DNA of 64,000 bases from WHSW01 sp963759295 (GCA_963759295.1 CAVWYT010000012.1:10295-74294), one strand, 5' to 3'; shown: positions 51,783 through 60,378, numbered from the stretch's first letter. Numbers and translations: made by a program. Notes: generated by a model not told the origin, from the letters alone.

Positions 51783-53185
51783 TAGTCGACGAAGCAATAC
51801 GAGTCGCTCGACGCGTCCCCGGCCTGGAGGCGGGTCTGGTGCACCCGCAGGCCGCGGAAGTCGTCGCCGTGCGGGAAGAAGCGCTGGTCGAGGCTCATGC
51901 CGCCGGACTCGATGTCGGCATCGAAGCGGGCCATCCAGGCGCCCACGCCGTCCGGATAGAAGATCTCATCCCAGGACGCGTAGAGCGAATTGGTCGCGTA
52001 CACCCGCCGCCCGTCGCGGCTGACCTCGATCATCTGAGGCGCGCCCCGCAGCTCCAGCTCGGGGGCCGCCGGATGGCGCGTGCGGCCGACGATGCCACCC
52101 AGGCGCACCGATCCCGTCTCCTTGGGGTTATGCGGGTCGCTGACGTCGTACTGCTTCAGCTCTCCGGTCCCCCAGCACGACACGTAGAGCCAGCGATCGT
52201 CGACCGACAGGTCGATGTCGGTGACCAGCGGTGGAACCGCGCCGAAGGGCTGCAGGGCGGGCGGCAGCTGGTCGGCCTCGGCCGGCTCGGCGGGGATCGT
52301 GATCGCCTTCTTCGCCGTCCAGCGGTCGTCGTCGCGATACCACAGCCACACGGACGCGGACAGGTCCTCGACGCTGATCACCACGCAGACGAAGCCCCAG
52401 GTCTTGCGGGGGTCGTGAGCGGGCCTCACCTCGAGCACCATCTGCTGCTCGTCGCCCAGGTCGACGCGCTGGATCAGCTTCCCCTCGGAAAGGCTCCAGA
52501 AGTCGAGATGGTGCCCGAACCGCTTCCCGAGGAGGTCTTCGGGGTTGAGGCCGTCCTCGATCATCGCCGGCGTCGCCCACTCGGAGGTCACTGCCACGTC
52601 GTCGTTCAGGTGCCACCAGAGGTCGTAGGCGAAGTACTGCTCGCCACGGTCGGTCTCCCAGGCGCCGGTGACCTCGAAGGTATCGTGGTCGATCAGCGCC
52701 ACCCCGCCCGGTCCGTCGTCGCCGTTGGCGGCGCCGAGGTTGGACATGAAGATGCCGCCCGGTCCACAGTGCACGGTGTGGGGTCGCGAGTAGCCGGCCT
52801 TGGCGGCGAGCTCCTCGGGCTCGATCGTGCGCACGACCCGCGGCTGCCGTGGGTCCGGCCCTGTGTCGAGCACGTGGGTGCGCGAGGATCGCAGGCCCGG
52901 CACGATCAGATAGCGACGCTCGAGCGCGCCATCGTGACCCTCGTGGCAGAGCGCGCTGGAGCAGGCGTTCCAGCCGAAGTGATGCAGCTCGTTGCCCGCT
53001 GTCAGCTCCGTCCACCCGACCACCTGTCCGTAGCTGGACGATTCCGCGTCGCAATCGACCACCGTCATTGCGTCGCGTTGCTCGCGGGCCGGGTCGAACG
53101 CCGCGACGTAGGCGAGGCTTTCCGGCGGCGCCGCCATGGCGGCCTCCGGCGAGCGATAGAACGTGGGATCCGTGGTCTCGGGCAT
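51782..53185 (-). CDS. Selenium-binding protein 56 family (methanethiol oxidase-like)
   Basis: The 467-residue protein follows SBP56 from end to end: 'YGQVVGWTELTAGNELHHFG', 'HEGHDGALERRYLIVPGLRS', 'PHTVHCGPGGIFMSNLGAA', 'WWHLNDDVAVTSEWATP', 'TDIDLSVDDRWLYVSCWGTG' and 'IEVSRDGRRVYATNSLYAS'. Family members are copper-containing seven-bladed propellers, and bacterial MtoX oxidises methanethiol to formaldehyde, H2S and H2O2. The His-rich 'GNELHHFGWNACSSALCHEG' region provides potential metal ligands. The exact substrate here is not proven. Confidence 0.88.
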   Translation of the reverse strand: MPETTDPTFYRSPEAAMAAPPESLAYVAAFDPAREQRDAMTVVDCDAESSSYGQVVGWTELTAGNELHHFGWNACSSALCHEGHDGALERRYLIVPGLRSSRTHVLDTGPDPRQPRVVRTIEPEELAAKAGYSRPHTVHCGPGGIFMSNLGAANGDDGPGGVALIDHDTFEVTGAWETDRGEQYFAYDLWWHLNDDVAVTSEWATPAMIEDGLNPEDLLGKRFGHHLDFWSLSEGKLIQRVDLGDEQQMVLEVRPAHDPRKTWGFVCVVISVEDLSASVWLWYRDDDRWTAKKAITIPAEPAEADQLPPALQPFGAVPPLVTDIDLSVDDRWLYVSCWGTGELKQYDVSDPHNPKETGSVRLGGIVGRTRHPAAPELELRGAPQMIEVSRDGRRVYATNSLYASWDEIFYPDGVGAWMARFDADIESGGMSLDQRFFPHGDDFRGLRVHQTRLQAGDASSDSYCFVD

Positions 53186-53272
53186 CGAAGCTCCCCTCGC
53201 CGCATTTGAGTGTGAGCTCCGACCGTATCCCAGGCGGGCGCCGATGGCAACCGACGCGGAATACGCGCATCC

Positions 53273-54433
53273 TCAGAGTCGCCTGTTGCGCGAGACGTCG
53301 TAGCGGCAGCCGGAGCCGCCGTCGACCTGGGCGAAGTAGCGGCCGGACCTCAGCGAGCGTCTGATCGTCCACCTGCCGCGGTCGTTCGTTTTCGTCGTCG
53401 CCACCAATCCGGTGATGAAACCTTCGTAGCGCTGAAGCCGGATCTTCCGGTCCGCGCCCTCGCACCCGGTGCTCGCCGAGGTCACCTTTCCCTTGGCGCC
53501 GCTGGTGCGCAGCGCCGTCAGCTTGATCCGGGACTTGACGCGGCGCTCGCCGCGCTTGAGCCGCGGGCGGTTCTCGACCCGCTCGCAGGACGGGTCGAAC
53601 TTGTCGTCCGGGAGGTCGTGAGCGCCGCCGTCGCAGACGTCTCCGCCGCTGCCGCCGTCGAGGAAGTCGAAGCCCTTGCCGGCGTTGAGGCGGTCGTCGC
53701 CGCCCTCGCCGAAGAGCCGGTCGTCGTTGCCCGCCCCGAGGATCAGGTCGTCGCCGAGGCTGCCGAAGACCCTGTCCCTGCCCTCGCCACCGATCAGCGT
53801 GTCGGCGAGGTCGGAGCCGATGATCGTGTCGTTGTTGCCCTCGCCGTCCATCACCCTCGGCGCGATCTCGGGCGTCCGGGTGAACAACAGGTCGGAGTGG
53901 TTGTGCCCGTAGAGCAGGTCGGCGCCTCCGGCCTGGAGCACGTCGTCGTGATGGCCACCGTTGAGGATGTCGATCCCGTCCTCGGTGTAGGCGCCATCCT
54001 CCATCCCCCAGCCGAGGATCCGGTCGTCGCCGGCGCTGCCGAGCACCTTGTCGTCGCCGGCGCCGGGGAAGACGGTGTCGTTCTCCTCCTCGCCGTAGAT
54101 GATGTCGTCGCCGGGGCCGCCGTAGAGCTTGTCGGCGCTGCGCCCGCCGCAGAGGACGTCGTCGCCCTGGCCGCCCTCGACGACGTCGTTGTCGCGCCCA
54201 CCGTTGAGCAGGTCAGCGCCGTGACGACCGTAGAGGTGGTCCTTGCCGCGCAGGCCGCTGACGCTGTCGCCGTGGTTGGCCCCGATCCAGTTGTTGCGAT
54301 CGTCGTCGAGCTTCTTCTGGACCTTGACGCAGATCGGCGCCTCCTGGGCCCCCGCGGGCGATGCCACCAACGCGCCCGCCGCGAGCAGTCCCGCCACGAG
54401 GATCATCAAACGGCGCAAGTCGCCCCCTTTCAT
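53273..54433 (-). CDS. Secreted RTX-type calcium-binding repeat protein
   Basis: From ATG 54433 the ~386-residue product has a signal peptide ('MILVAGLLAAGALVASPAGA'). About 200 residues of RTX nonapeptide repeats follow ('GGRDNDVVEGGQGDDVLCGG', 'GAGNDDRLFGEGGDDRLNAG'), then a β-rich C-terminal domain with Cys ('GRYFAQVDGGSGCRYDVS'). RTX repeats form Ca2+-stabilised β-rolls after export. A GTG 12 nt upstream is an alternative start. Similar proteins are at 33024 and 55526. Confidence 0.85.
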   Translation of the reverse strand: MKGGDLRRLMILVAGLLAAGALVASPAGAQEAPICVKVQKKLDDDRNNWIGANHGDSVSGLRGKDHLYGRHGADLLNGGRDNDVVEGGQGDDVLCGGRSADKLYGGPGDDIIYGEEENDTVFPGAGDDKVLGSAGDDRILGWGMEDGAYTEDGIDILNGGHHDDVLQAGGADLLYGHNHSDLLFTRTPEIAPRVMDGEGNNDTIIGSDLADTLIGGEGRDRVFGSLGDDLILGAGNDDRLFGEGGDDRLNAGKGFDFLDGGSGGDVCDGGAHDLPDDKFDPSCERVENRPRLKRGERRVKSRIKLTALRTSGAKGKVTSASTGCEGADRKIRLQRYEGFITGLVATTKTNDRGRWTIRRSLRSGRYFAQVDGGSGCRYDVSRNRRL

Positions 54434-54589
54434 TCCCGACGCCACGCGCGAAACGCACGGCGTGTCTACTTCCCTTGCCGGACGGATGTCGCCGCGGGCG
54501 GCGCGCGCCGCGTCGGGTCCGCCGGGAATCGCGGCTCAGCAGACTACGAAAGCGCGTCCGTCCGCGCAGGCGCGGCCTATCCTCCTTCG

Positions 54590-55348
54590 GTGCTGCGGCT
54601 CGTCACGATCCCGATCAGCCACTACTGCGAGAAGGCGCGCTGGGCCCTCGAGCGCGCCGGGATCCCATATCGCGAGGAGCGCCACGTTCAGGCCATCCAC
54701 CGCATCGCGGCCCGGCGGGCGGGCGGCGGGACCACGGTCCCGGTTCTGGTGACACCGCAGGGCGCGCTCGGCGAGTCGGAGGAGATCCTCGTCTGGGTCG
54801 ATGAGCGCACGGCGCCCGAGCACCGGCTGTTTCCGGATCGGCCCCCGGAGCGCGCCGAGGTCGAGCGTTTGTGCCGGCGGTTCGACGACGGACTCGGGCC
54901 GACGGGTCGGCGGCTGATGTACATCCACATGCTTGCCCAGCGCAAGCTGATGCTGCGCTTCAACAACCAGGGCGTGCCGGCTTGGGAGGATCGTGCCCTC
55001 CGCCTCGCGTGGCCGCTCGCCGTGCACTGGGCGCGGCGCGAGCTTGCCATCCGCCGGGGGATCGAGGCCGACGACGAGGCCGCGGTCTGGCGCGAGCTGG
55101 ACTTCGTCGCCGAGCTGCTCGCCGATGGCCGCAAGCACCTGTGCGGCGAGCGCTTCGGCGCCGCCGACCTCACCTTCGCGTCGCTCTCGGCCTCGGTCGT
55201 CGTGCCGCCGGTGTATGGCGTCTCGCTCCCCCAGCCCGACGTCCTGCCCGCCCACACGGCCGCGCTCGTCTCGCGCATGCGCGCGCACCCCGCCGGAGGC
55301 TACGCGCTCGCGCTCTTCGCCAAGCACCGCCGCGAAACGGTCGCCTGA
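54590..55348 (+). CDS. Glutathione S-transferase family protein
   Basis: The 252-residue protein has an N-terminal thioredoxin-like domain ('LVTIPISHYCEKARWALERA', a Ser/Cys site in 'SHYCEKAR', and 'TTVPVLVTPQGALGESEEIL' with the cis-Pro). An all-helical C-terminal domain ends 'FGAADLTFASLSASVVVPPV'. Actinobacteria generally use mycothiol, not glutathione, so the thiol cofactor is uncertain. The GTG at 54590 is right before the conserved first β-strand. It is divergent from the RTX gene at 53273. Confidence 0.85.
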   Translation: MLRLVTIPISHYCEKARWALERAGIPYREERHVQAIHRIAARRAGGGTTVPVLVTPQGALGESEEILVWVDERTAPEHRLFPDRPPERAEVERLCRRFDDGLGPTGRRLMYIHMLAQRKLMLRFNNQGVPAWEDRALRLAWPLAVHWARRELAIRRGIEADDEAAVWRELDFVAELLADGRKHLCGERFGAADLTFASLSASVVVPPVYGVSLPQPDVLPAHTAALVSRMRAHPAGGYALALFAKHRRETVA

Positions 55349-55446
55349 CGCCAAACGTATGGCCGGCCGGCGCCTGGCGGCCGACGGCGGTCGCGGCCTC
55401 GGCGGCTGATCGCCGAGCGCCGGTTCCGATCGCGGGAAGGACTGGG

Positions 55447-55516
55447 GGGTTGTGGGCGTCTTAGCCCTTAGACGCACTCGATCGCGATTCAGCGGTCGAC
55501 AACCACAATCCGGAGG
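55447..55516 (+). promoter_or_regulatory. Structured 5' leader: three-way junction next to the ribosome-binding site
   Basis: P1 pairs 55447-55455 with 55503-55511 (9 bp, one G-U). P2 pairs 55456-55461 with 55470-55475 (6 bp, 8-nt loop TAGCCCTT) and starts directly after P1. P3 pairs 55478-55485 with 55492-55499 (8 bp, one G-U, 6-nt loop GATTCA). The Shine-Dalgarno GGAGG at 55512-55516 abuts P1. The loop CCC of P2 could pair with GGG at 55444-55446. This has the layout of a translation-controlling RNA element; it matches no riboswitch class I know. Confidence 0.45.
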
Positions 55517-55525
55517 TGCTTTCAA

Positions 55526-56575
55526 ATGCATACCGACTCACGGCCCACGCGGCCACTCCACCTGATTGCAACAGCAACGATCGCCCTCGCGCTCGCGGCG
55601 CTCGCGGCGCTCGCTGTTCCGACTCATTCGAGCGCGAGCTCCGACCAGGTCGACGGCCTGCGGGCCGCGATCAATCGCGGCACGCTCGAGGTCAGGGGCG
55701 GCGATCAGAACGACGCGCTCGCGCTTCGTCTCAAGGCCGGCGACCCGAGCACGATCCAGGTCGACGCCGGCGACGACGGCTCGGCCGACCTCTCGTTCGC
55801 GCGCGGCGACGTCGAGGCGATCAGGGTCAAGACCGGCGACGGCAACGATTCCGCCCGCATCGACGATGCGAACGGCGCCTTCACCGACGCGATCCCGACC
55901 ACGATCGCGGGCGGCGAAGGCAACGACTCGCTGCAGGGCGGCCAGGTTCAAATCGCAGCCGAGAATGAGAAGTTCATTGGCGGCGACGGCAACGATCTGG
56001 TCGACGGCGGCAAGGGCAACGACAGCGCCCGCCTCGGCGGGGGGAACGACACCTTCCGTTGGGACAATGGCGAGGGCAGCGACGTGATCGAGGGCCAGGA
56101 CGGCACCGACACGATGGTGTTCAACGGCGCGGCGGGGCCCGAGACTGTGACGATCTCGGCGAACGAAGGACGGCTGACGTTCTTCCGCGCGCAGGGCAAC
56201 GTCACGATGGACACCGACGGAGTCGAGATCGTCGATGACAACGCGCTCGGTGGGGCCGACAGCATCACCGTCAACGACCTCACGGGCACCGACGTCACCC
56301 AGACCAACCTCGACCTGGCCGGGACGCTCGGCGGCAGCGCCGGCGACGGGGCCATCGACAGCGTGGTCGTCAACGCCACGAATGGCGACGACGACATCAA
56401 CATCGACGGCAACGGGTCCGGTGCGGATGTGACCGGGCTGGCCACGGCCGTGTCGGTCAAGCACGCGGAGTCAACCGACGGACTCTCGGTCAACACCCTC
56501 GCGGGCACGGACAACGTGGTCGCGAACGGTGTCGCCGGAGTGCTGCAGGTTCTGGTCGACGGCGCGTCCGTCTAA
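55526..56575 (+). CDS. Secreted RTX-like repeat protein
   Basis: The 349-residue protein has a signal peptide ('TIALALAALAALAVPTHSSA') and a Gly/Asp/Asn-rich body with RTX-like turns ('GGDGNDLVDGGKGNDSARLG', 'GGGNDTFRWDNGEGSDVIEG'). A second half has fewer canonical repeats ('VVNATNGDDDINIDGNGSG'). It is expected to bind Ca2+ outside the cell. It is preceded by a structured leader with GGAGG 10 nt before the ATG and followed by a strong hairpin. Confidence 0.8.
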   Translation: MHTDSRPTRPLHLIATATIALALAALAALAVPTHSSASSDQVDGLRAAINRGTLEVRGGDQNDALALRLKAGDPSTIQVDAGDDGSADLSFARGDVEAIRVKTGDGNDSARIDDANGAFTDAIPTTIAGGEGNDSLQGGQVQIAAENEKFIGGDGNDLVDGGKGNDSARLGGGNDTFRWDNGEGSDVIEGQDGTDTMVFNGAAGPETVTISANEGRLTFFRAQGNVTMDTDGVEIVDDNALGGADSITVNDLTGTDVTQTNLDLAGTLGGSAGDGAIDSVVVNATNGDDDINIDGNGSGADVTGLATAVSVKHAESTDGLSVNTLAGTDNVVANGVAGVLQVLVDGASV

Positions 56576-56591
56576 GACCGTCCGGAGCGGG

Positions 56592-56620
56592 CGGGCGCCG
56601 GCTCACTGAGCCGGGGCCCG
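56592..56620 (+). terminator. Hairpin terminator after the RTX-like gene
   Basis: The stem pairs CGGGC-G-CCGGCTC with GAGCCGG-G-GCCCG: 12 bp with a single G·G mismatch and the 3-nt loop ACT. It begins 17 bp after the stop codon. There is no U-run. Confidence 0.65.
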
Positions 56621-56738
56621 TCCTCCGGGTCGGGCGATGGCGATTCCGAGAGGATTGAGATGTTCGACGTTCGCGCCGGCTTCTACGAGGCGAGCTCGGG
56701 CTGGCTCGAACGGTGCTCGGCGCATTACGCTCGGCATC

Positions 56739-57251
56739 GTGACGGCCGGCGATCGGATGCTCGATCCCAACACCCTGGGCGATCACATCGATCGCCTGTT
56801 TCGCGCTGCGTGGGCGCTGTCCGGTTCGCGCGCCGAGGCCGAGGACCTCGTGCAGGAGACGTTCGCCCGCGTGCTCGCCAAGCCGCGGAGGATCCGGAAC
56901 GAAGATGATCTCGGCTATCTGCTCCAGGTCCTGCGCAACACCTTCATCAGCTCGCGCCGCGCGGCCGCCCGGCGGCTGGCGCCCGAGGCGCTGGATGACA
57001 GGTTCGAGCCGGTCGACCCGAGGTCGGCCACCAGGCCCGAGCAGGCCGCCGAGGCGCGGGAGGTGTTCGCGGTGATCGCTCGCCTCTCGGAGCCGTTTCG
57101 CGACGCCCTCGTCGCGGTCGACGTGGCCGGCCTCAGCTACGCGGAGGCGGCCGACCTACTCGGTACCAAGGAGGCGACAATCACCTCGAGGCTGTTCCGG
57201 GCGCGGGCGCAGGTGGCCCGCGGGATGAGATCGTCCCCGCAGGGCGTCTGA
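56739..57251 (+). CDS. ECF-type RNA polymerase sigma factor
   Basis: The 170-residue protein has region 2 ('DHIDRLFRAAWALSGSRAEA', 'EDLVQETFARVLAKPRRI', 'DLGYLLQVLRNTFISSRRAA') and region 4 ('VFAVIARLSEPFRDALVAVD', 'GLSYAEAADLLGTKEATITS' as the helix-turn-helix, 'RLFRARAQVARGM'). The GTG 56739 start gives a normal length; ATG 56757 is an alternative. The next gene encodes its probable anti-sigma factor, 19 nt downstream. Confidence 0.88.
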   Translation: MTAGDRMLDPNTLGDHIDRLFRAAWALSGSRAEAEDLVQETFARVLAKPRRIRNEDDLGYLLQVLRNTFISSRRAAARRLAPEALDDRFEPVDPRSATRPEQAAEAREVFAVIARLSEPFRDALVAVDVAGLSYAEAADLLGTKEATITSRLFRARAQVARGMRSSPQGV

Positions 57252-57270
57252 ATGGGTAGAGGCTGAACCG

Positions 57271-57969
57271 ATGACCGACGAAAACGACACCCCGCTCACC
57301 GAAGAGGAACTGGCGCTTGCGCGCGAGGGGAAAGCGCTGATCTCGGCCGCGGTGGCTGACGTTCAGGCCCCTCAGTCGCTGCGCGAGGCGATCGAGCGCG
57401 AGCGCGAACGCGCCTCGGCCCCGGCGCGAGCGCCCTTCTGGCGCCGCGGCCGCTGGGGTCTGGTCGCGGCCGGCGCCGCAGCGGCGGCGCTGGCGGCCGT
57501 CGCGATCACGCTCGAGACCGGGGGCGACCAGACGGAGCCGTCGCTCGCCCAGGTCTACGCCGCCACGCGACTCACCCCGACCGAGGCCGCTCCGGCGCCG
57601 CGCGGCGGCGAGCCGCCGGTGCTCGACGCCGAGGTCGGCAACCTGGAGTTCCCGGACTGGGAGGAGAAGTTCGGCTGGAAGGCCGTCGGCCGTCGCGATG
57701 ACACGCTTTCCGAGCGGCCGGTGACCACCGTCTTCTATCGCAACCCCGAGGGGGCGCGCCTCGGCTATGCGATCGTCTCCGGCGACGCCCTCGGCGACAG
57801 TCCGCCCGGCCGCCAGGTGACGCGCAAGGGCAAGACCTACAACGTCGCCCTGGCCGGCGACCGCACGATCGTCACCTGGACTCAGGAAGATCAGACCTGC
57901 GTGATCATGGCGTCGTCGGCGGTGCCGCCGGCGCGACTGGTCGACCTGGCCGCCTCGCGCAACGTCTAG
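57271..57969 (+). CDS. Probable membrane anti-sigma factor
   Basis: The 232-residue protein has a cytoplasmic N-terminal ~65 residues ('LTEEELALAREGKALISAAV', 'AIERERERASA') and one membrane helix ('WGLVAAGAAAAALAAVAITL'). The outer domain contains 'NLEFPDWEEKFGWKAVGRRD' and 'TVFYRNPEGARLGYAIVSGD'. There is no zinc-binding HxxxCxxC motif, so assignment rests on position behind the sigma gene and topology. Confidence 0.65.
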   Translation: MTDENDTPLTEEELALAREGKALISAAVADVQAPQSLREAIERERERASAPARAPFWRRGRWGLVAAGAAAAALAAVAITLETGGDQTEPSLAQVYAATRLTPTEAAPAPRGGEPPVLDAEVGNLEFPDWEEKFGWKAVGRRDDTLSERPVTTVFYRNPEGARLGYAIVSGDALGDSPPGRQVTRKGKTYNVALAGDRTIVTWTQEDQTCVIMASSAVPPARLVDLAASRNV

Positions 57970-58007
57970 CTGCGCCAGGCCGGCGAGCTGCTCCCGCGCC
58001 GCTCGAG

Positions 58008-58406
58008 TTACCCCCGCAGGCCCGCGGCTTCGAGGGCCTCGTCACGCTCCTGGAACAGCCGAAGGCAAGTGATCTCCCCGTTCTCGACCGTGTGCACGAA
58101 CGCGCTCCTCGCGGTCACTTCGATCCCCTCGCGCCCTCGAAAGTGGACGGTGTTCGGGACCACGACTTCGGAGCCCGCCTGGATGAAGTCGTGCGTCTCG
58201 ACCTGGACCTCCTCGAACGTCGACCAGAACACGTTGCAGAAGGTCTCCAGCTCGCGATGACCGCGATAGACCCCCTTGAACGGACCTCGCGATCGTGACC
58301 AGTCGACCACGGCATCGGAGCGATACAGGGCCAACCACGTCGTCAGGTCTCGCCGGTTCCACGCTTCGAGCCCGCGCCTGACGACTTCGACGTTCTCCTG
58401 CGACAT
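58008..58406 (-). CDS. NTF2-like (SnoaL) family protein
   Basis: The 132-residue protein starts at ATG 58406 with 'MSQENVEVVRRGLEAWNRRD', a very typical head of actinobacterial SnoaL-like proteins, followed by 'WLALYRSDAVVDW', 'VYRGHRELETF' and 'VHTVENGEITCLRLFQERDE'. The α+β cone fold binds small hydrophobic molecules or acts as an isomerase/hydrolase. No specific role is deducible. Confidence 0.8.
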   Translation of the reverse strand: MSQENVEVVRRGLEAWNRRDLTTWLALYRSDAVVDWSRSRGPFKGVYRGHRELETFCNVFWSTFEEVQVETHDFIQAGSEVVVPNTVHFRGREGIEVTARSAFVHTVENGEITCLRLFQERDEALEAAGLRG

Positions 58407-58466
58407 CGCCCGAGGAGTATCCGCCGATCGCCCCCGTCGCGCCCGGGTCATCTGACGCCGGCCGAG

Positions 58467-59546
58467 CTATTGCCCGACCGAGACTTGAAACGACTGCCAC
58501 TCGTCGGGACACTCCCCGCGGGGCAGCGTGTAACAGGGCCAGAATTCCCACGTCCCGGGCGCGTCGAGGACGCGGGTCCGACTGATCTCCAGGACCTCGT
58601 CGGGGTCGAGCACCTCGCCTTGGTTCTCGTTCGCGAAGTCCTCGTGGGCACCGCTCGGGTCGCGGGTACCGACGAAGGTCTCGTCGAACCTGACCGGCTC
58701 GGAGCCGACGTTCTTGAGCGAGAAGTCGACCTGGATTTCGTCACCGACCTCCGCCGGGTCGTGGTCGGCGGTGGCCCGCAGATCCGAGACCTCGATGCCC
58801 TCCGGCGAAACGTGCGCCTCACTGTCGCTGTAGAGCTCGCCGCCGGATTCAGACGAGCCGGAGAGGATGACCGCCGCGACCCCGACGCCGACGGCCAGGA
58901 CGATCACCGCCAGGGCGATCACGAGGCGCGAGCGGCCTCTCGAGGGCCGGGCTGTGGCGGGCCGCTCGCGCTCCTCGGCCGCACGATCGCCGGGCGCCCT
59001 CTCAGAGCGCGCGGGGCCAGCACCCGTTTCCGCTTCCGCGACAGGCGGCTTCGGCCGCTCGACGGCCTCAGATGGACCCGCGCCCCCGTCGAGCACCCGC
59101 TCCACCGTGGACATCAGGCGCCCGACGTCATAGCTCCAGCGGGCGTCGCTGAGCTCGAACGCGTTGCGCCGCGCGAGATCGGCGAGGGATCGAGGGAGTT
59201 CGGCGACGGCCGGCATCCGGGCCCCTTGCACGAGGACCGGGATCACGCGAACCTCGGGCCGCCGTAGCGCCGCCTCGATTTCGACACCGATGAAGTCACT
59301 CGGATCGTCGAGCCGGCGCCGGCCGTCGGCGTCCTCGATGGTCGTCCATCGGGGGCCGATGAGCGCGATCAGCAGCCGGCAGGAGCCGATCGAGTCATTG
59401 ATCTGTTCGACGAAGTCAACGCCCGGTTCGATGTCGAGGTCCATGAACACCTGGTCCTCGCCAAAGCGCCTGGCCATTTCGTCGTAGAGCCGCCCGGCAT
59501 GACCCGATGTCTCTTCGCGGCGGTAGCTGATGAAGATCCCCGGCGT
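58467..59546 (-). CDS. TIR-domain membrane protein with a C-terminal DUF4352-like domain
   Basis: The ~359-residue protein has a TIR domain at residues ~1-145 ('GIFISYRREETSGHAGRLYD', 'DQVFMDLDIEPGVDFVEQIN', 'CRLLIALIGPRWTTIEDADG', 'IEAALRRPEVRVIPVLVQGA'). A Pro/Ala-rich linker follows, then one membrane helix ('LVIALAVIVLAVGVGVAAVI') and an outer DUF4352-like Ig domain ('EIQVDFSLKNVGSEPVRFDE'). The TIR homology begins upstream of the first ATG (59477). A perfect AGGAGG (59552-59557) sits 5 nt before ACG at 59546, suggesting an ACG start or an ATG-to-ACG change or error. TIR domains act as NADases or scaffolds; which applies is unknown. Confidence 0.75.
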   Translation of the reverse strand, partial: TPGIFISYRREETSGHAGRLYDEMARRFGEDQVFMDLDIEPGVDFVEQINDSIGSCRLLIALIGPRWTTIEDADGRRRLDDPSDFIGVEIEAALRRPEVRVIPVLVQGARMPAVAELPRSLADLARRNAFELSDARWSYDVGRLMSTVERVLDGGAGPSEAVERPKPPVAEAETGAGPARSERAPGDRAAEERERPATARPSRGRSRLVIALAVIVLAVGVGVAAVILSGSSESGGELYSDSEAHVSPEGIEVSDLRATADHDPAEVGDEIQVDFSLKNVGSEPVRFDETFVGTRDPSGAHEDFANENQGEVLDPDEVLEISRTRVLDAPGTWEFWPCYTLPRGECPDEWQSFQVSVGQ

Positions 59547-59764
59547 GTGGTCCTCCTGTCCGCCACCTCGATGGGGCCCTTTGGTCTAAGTAGCCCAGGC
59601 GCTGCCAGCATATCCCGAACCTCGTCGGCAGCCAACGCGCGCGCTTCCGCCCAGAGCCCGCTTCCACGCCATTCCGCCGCCACCGGGTATCATCGTCATG
59701 CGACTGTTGCTGGGGCTCTTCGATTCCCTCCCTCCATCGGCAGCGATCCTCGAGGGGATCGAGA

Positions 59765-59977
59765 TTGGCGTCTCGGATGACCGACTCCCACCTCCGGCTG
59801 CTCGCGGCGGTAGCCCGCCACAGAGCGCAGCAGGCCGATACCGACGACCGATCCGACAGCCCTTCCGATGAACAACGACGGGCGGATGTCGGGTCCCGCG
59901 CGGTGCGCGCCAGAGCCCAGCTGAGCGCCGCTCGCGCGCGTCGGCGGCTCGCGAACGGCGAGGAGCGCAACTCGTGA
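59765..59977 (+). CDS. Small hypothetical protein, Arg/Ala-rich
   Basis: The 70-residue ORF ('MASRMTDSHLRLLAAVARHR' and an Arg-rich end) shares a GTGA overlap with the next small ORF. That overlap is the main support; composition alone could be chance in DNA this GC-rich. The 59547-59764 stretch before it holds nothing I can identify. Confidence 0.35.
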   Translation: MASRMTDSHLRLLAAVARHRAQQADTDDRSDSPSDEQRRADVGSRAVRARAQLSAARARRRLANGEERNS

Positions 59978-60153
59978 ACGATGCTCGGAGCCTCGAGGAG
60001 CTGGAGGCGAGCGCGCGGCATGCCACCGAGCGCTACAGGCTCTACCGGGCAAGGGTCCACGGGCCGAAGCCGACCAGCACCGGTCGGCTGCGTGAGCTGC
60101 AACGCGAGTCGGAGCTCGCGGAGCGGATGCTGACGCGAGCCCGCAGTAACTGA
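59974..60153 (+). CDS. Small helical hypothetical protein
   Basis: The 59-residue product 'NDARSLEELEASARHATERY' continues as a charged helix and ends 'RESELAERMLTRARSN'. GTG start with GAGGAG about 8 nt upstream, overlapping the previous stop. It precedes a 67-residue gene by 21 nt. Too short to assign. Confidence 0.45.
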   Translation: MNDARSLEELEASARHATERYRLYRARVHGPKPTSTGRLRELQRESELAERMLTRARSN

Positions 60154-60174
60154 GAGCGATCACCAAGGAGAACG

Positions 60175-60378
60175 ATGCAATTGAACGTCACCGAAGAGCA
60201 GCTGATCACGGCTGCGCAGCAACTGGACCAGGACGAGTTCACCCGGGCGGACGTCGCCGGGAAGCTCGGGGTCGAGAAACCCGACCTCAAGCAAGCCTTC
60301 GTGCGCGCCCGCAAGGCCGGTCGCTTGGAGAAGGTTCGCGACGATGAGGACAACACCGGGCACTTTCGTCTCACCTGA
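60175..60378 (+). CDS. Small winged-helix-like protein
   Basis: The 67-residue protein 'MQLNVTEEQLITAAQQLDQD', 'FTRADVAGKLGVEKPDLKQA' and 'VRARKAGRLEKVRDDEDNTG' has the helix-helix-wing layout of a small DNA-binding domain. AAGGAG lies 7 nt before the ATG. It is a believable gene of unknown role, with a short gap to a convergent methyltransferase. Confidence 0.65.
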   Translation: MQLNVTEEQLITAAQQLDQDEFTRADVAGKLGVEKPDLKQAFVRARKAGRLEKVRDDEDNTGHFRLT

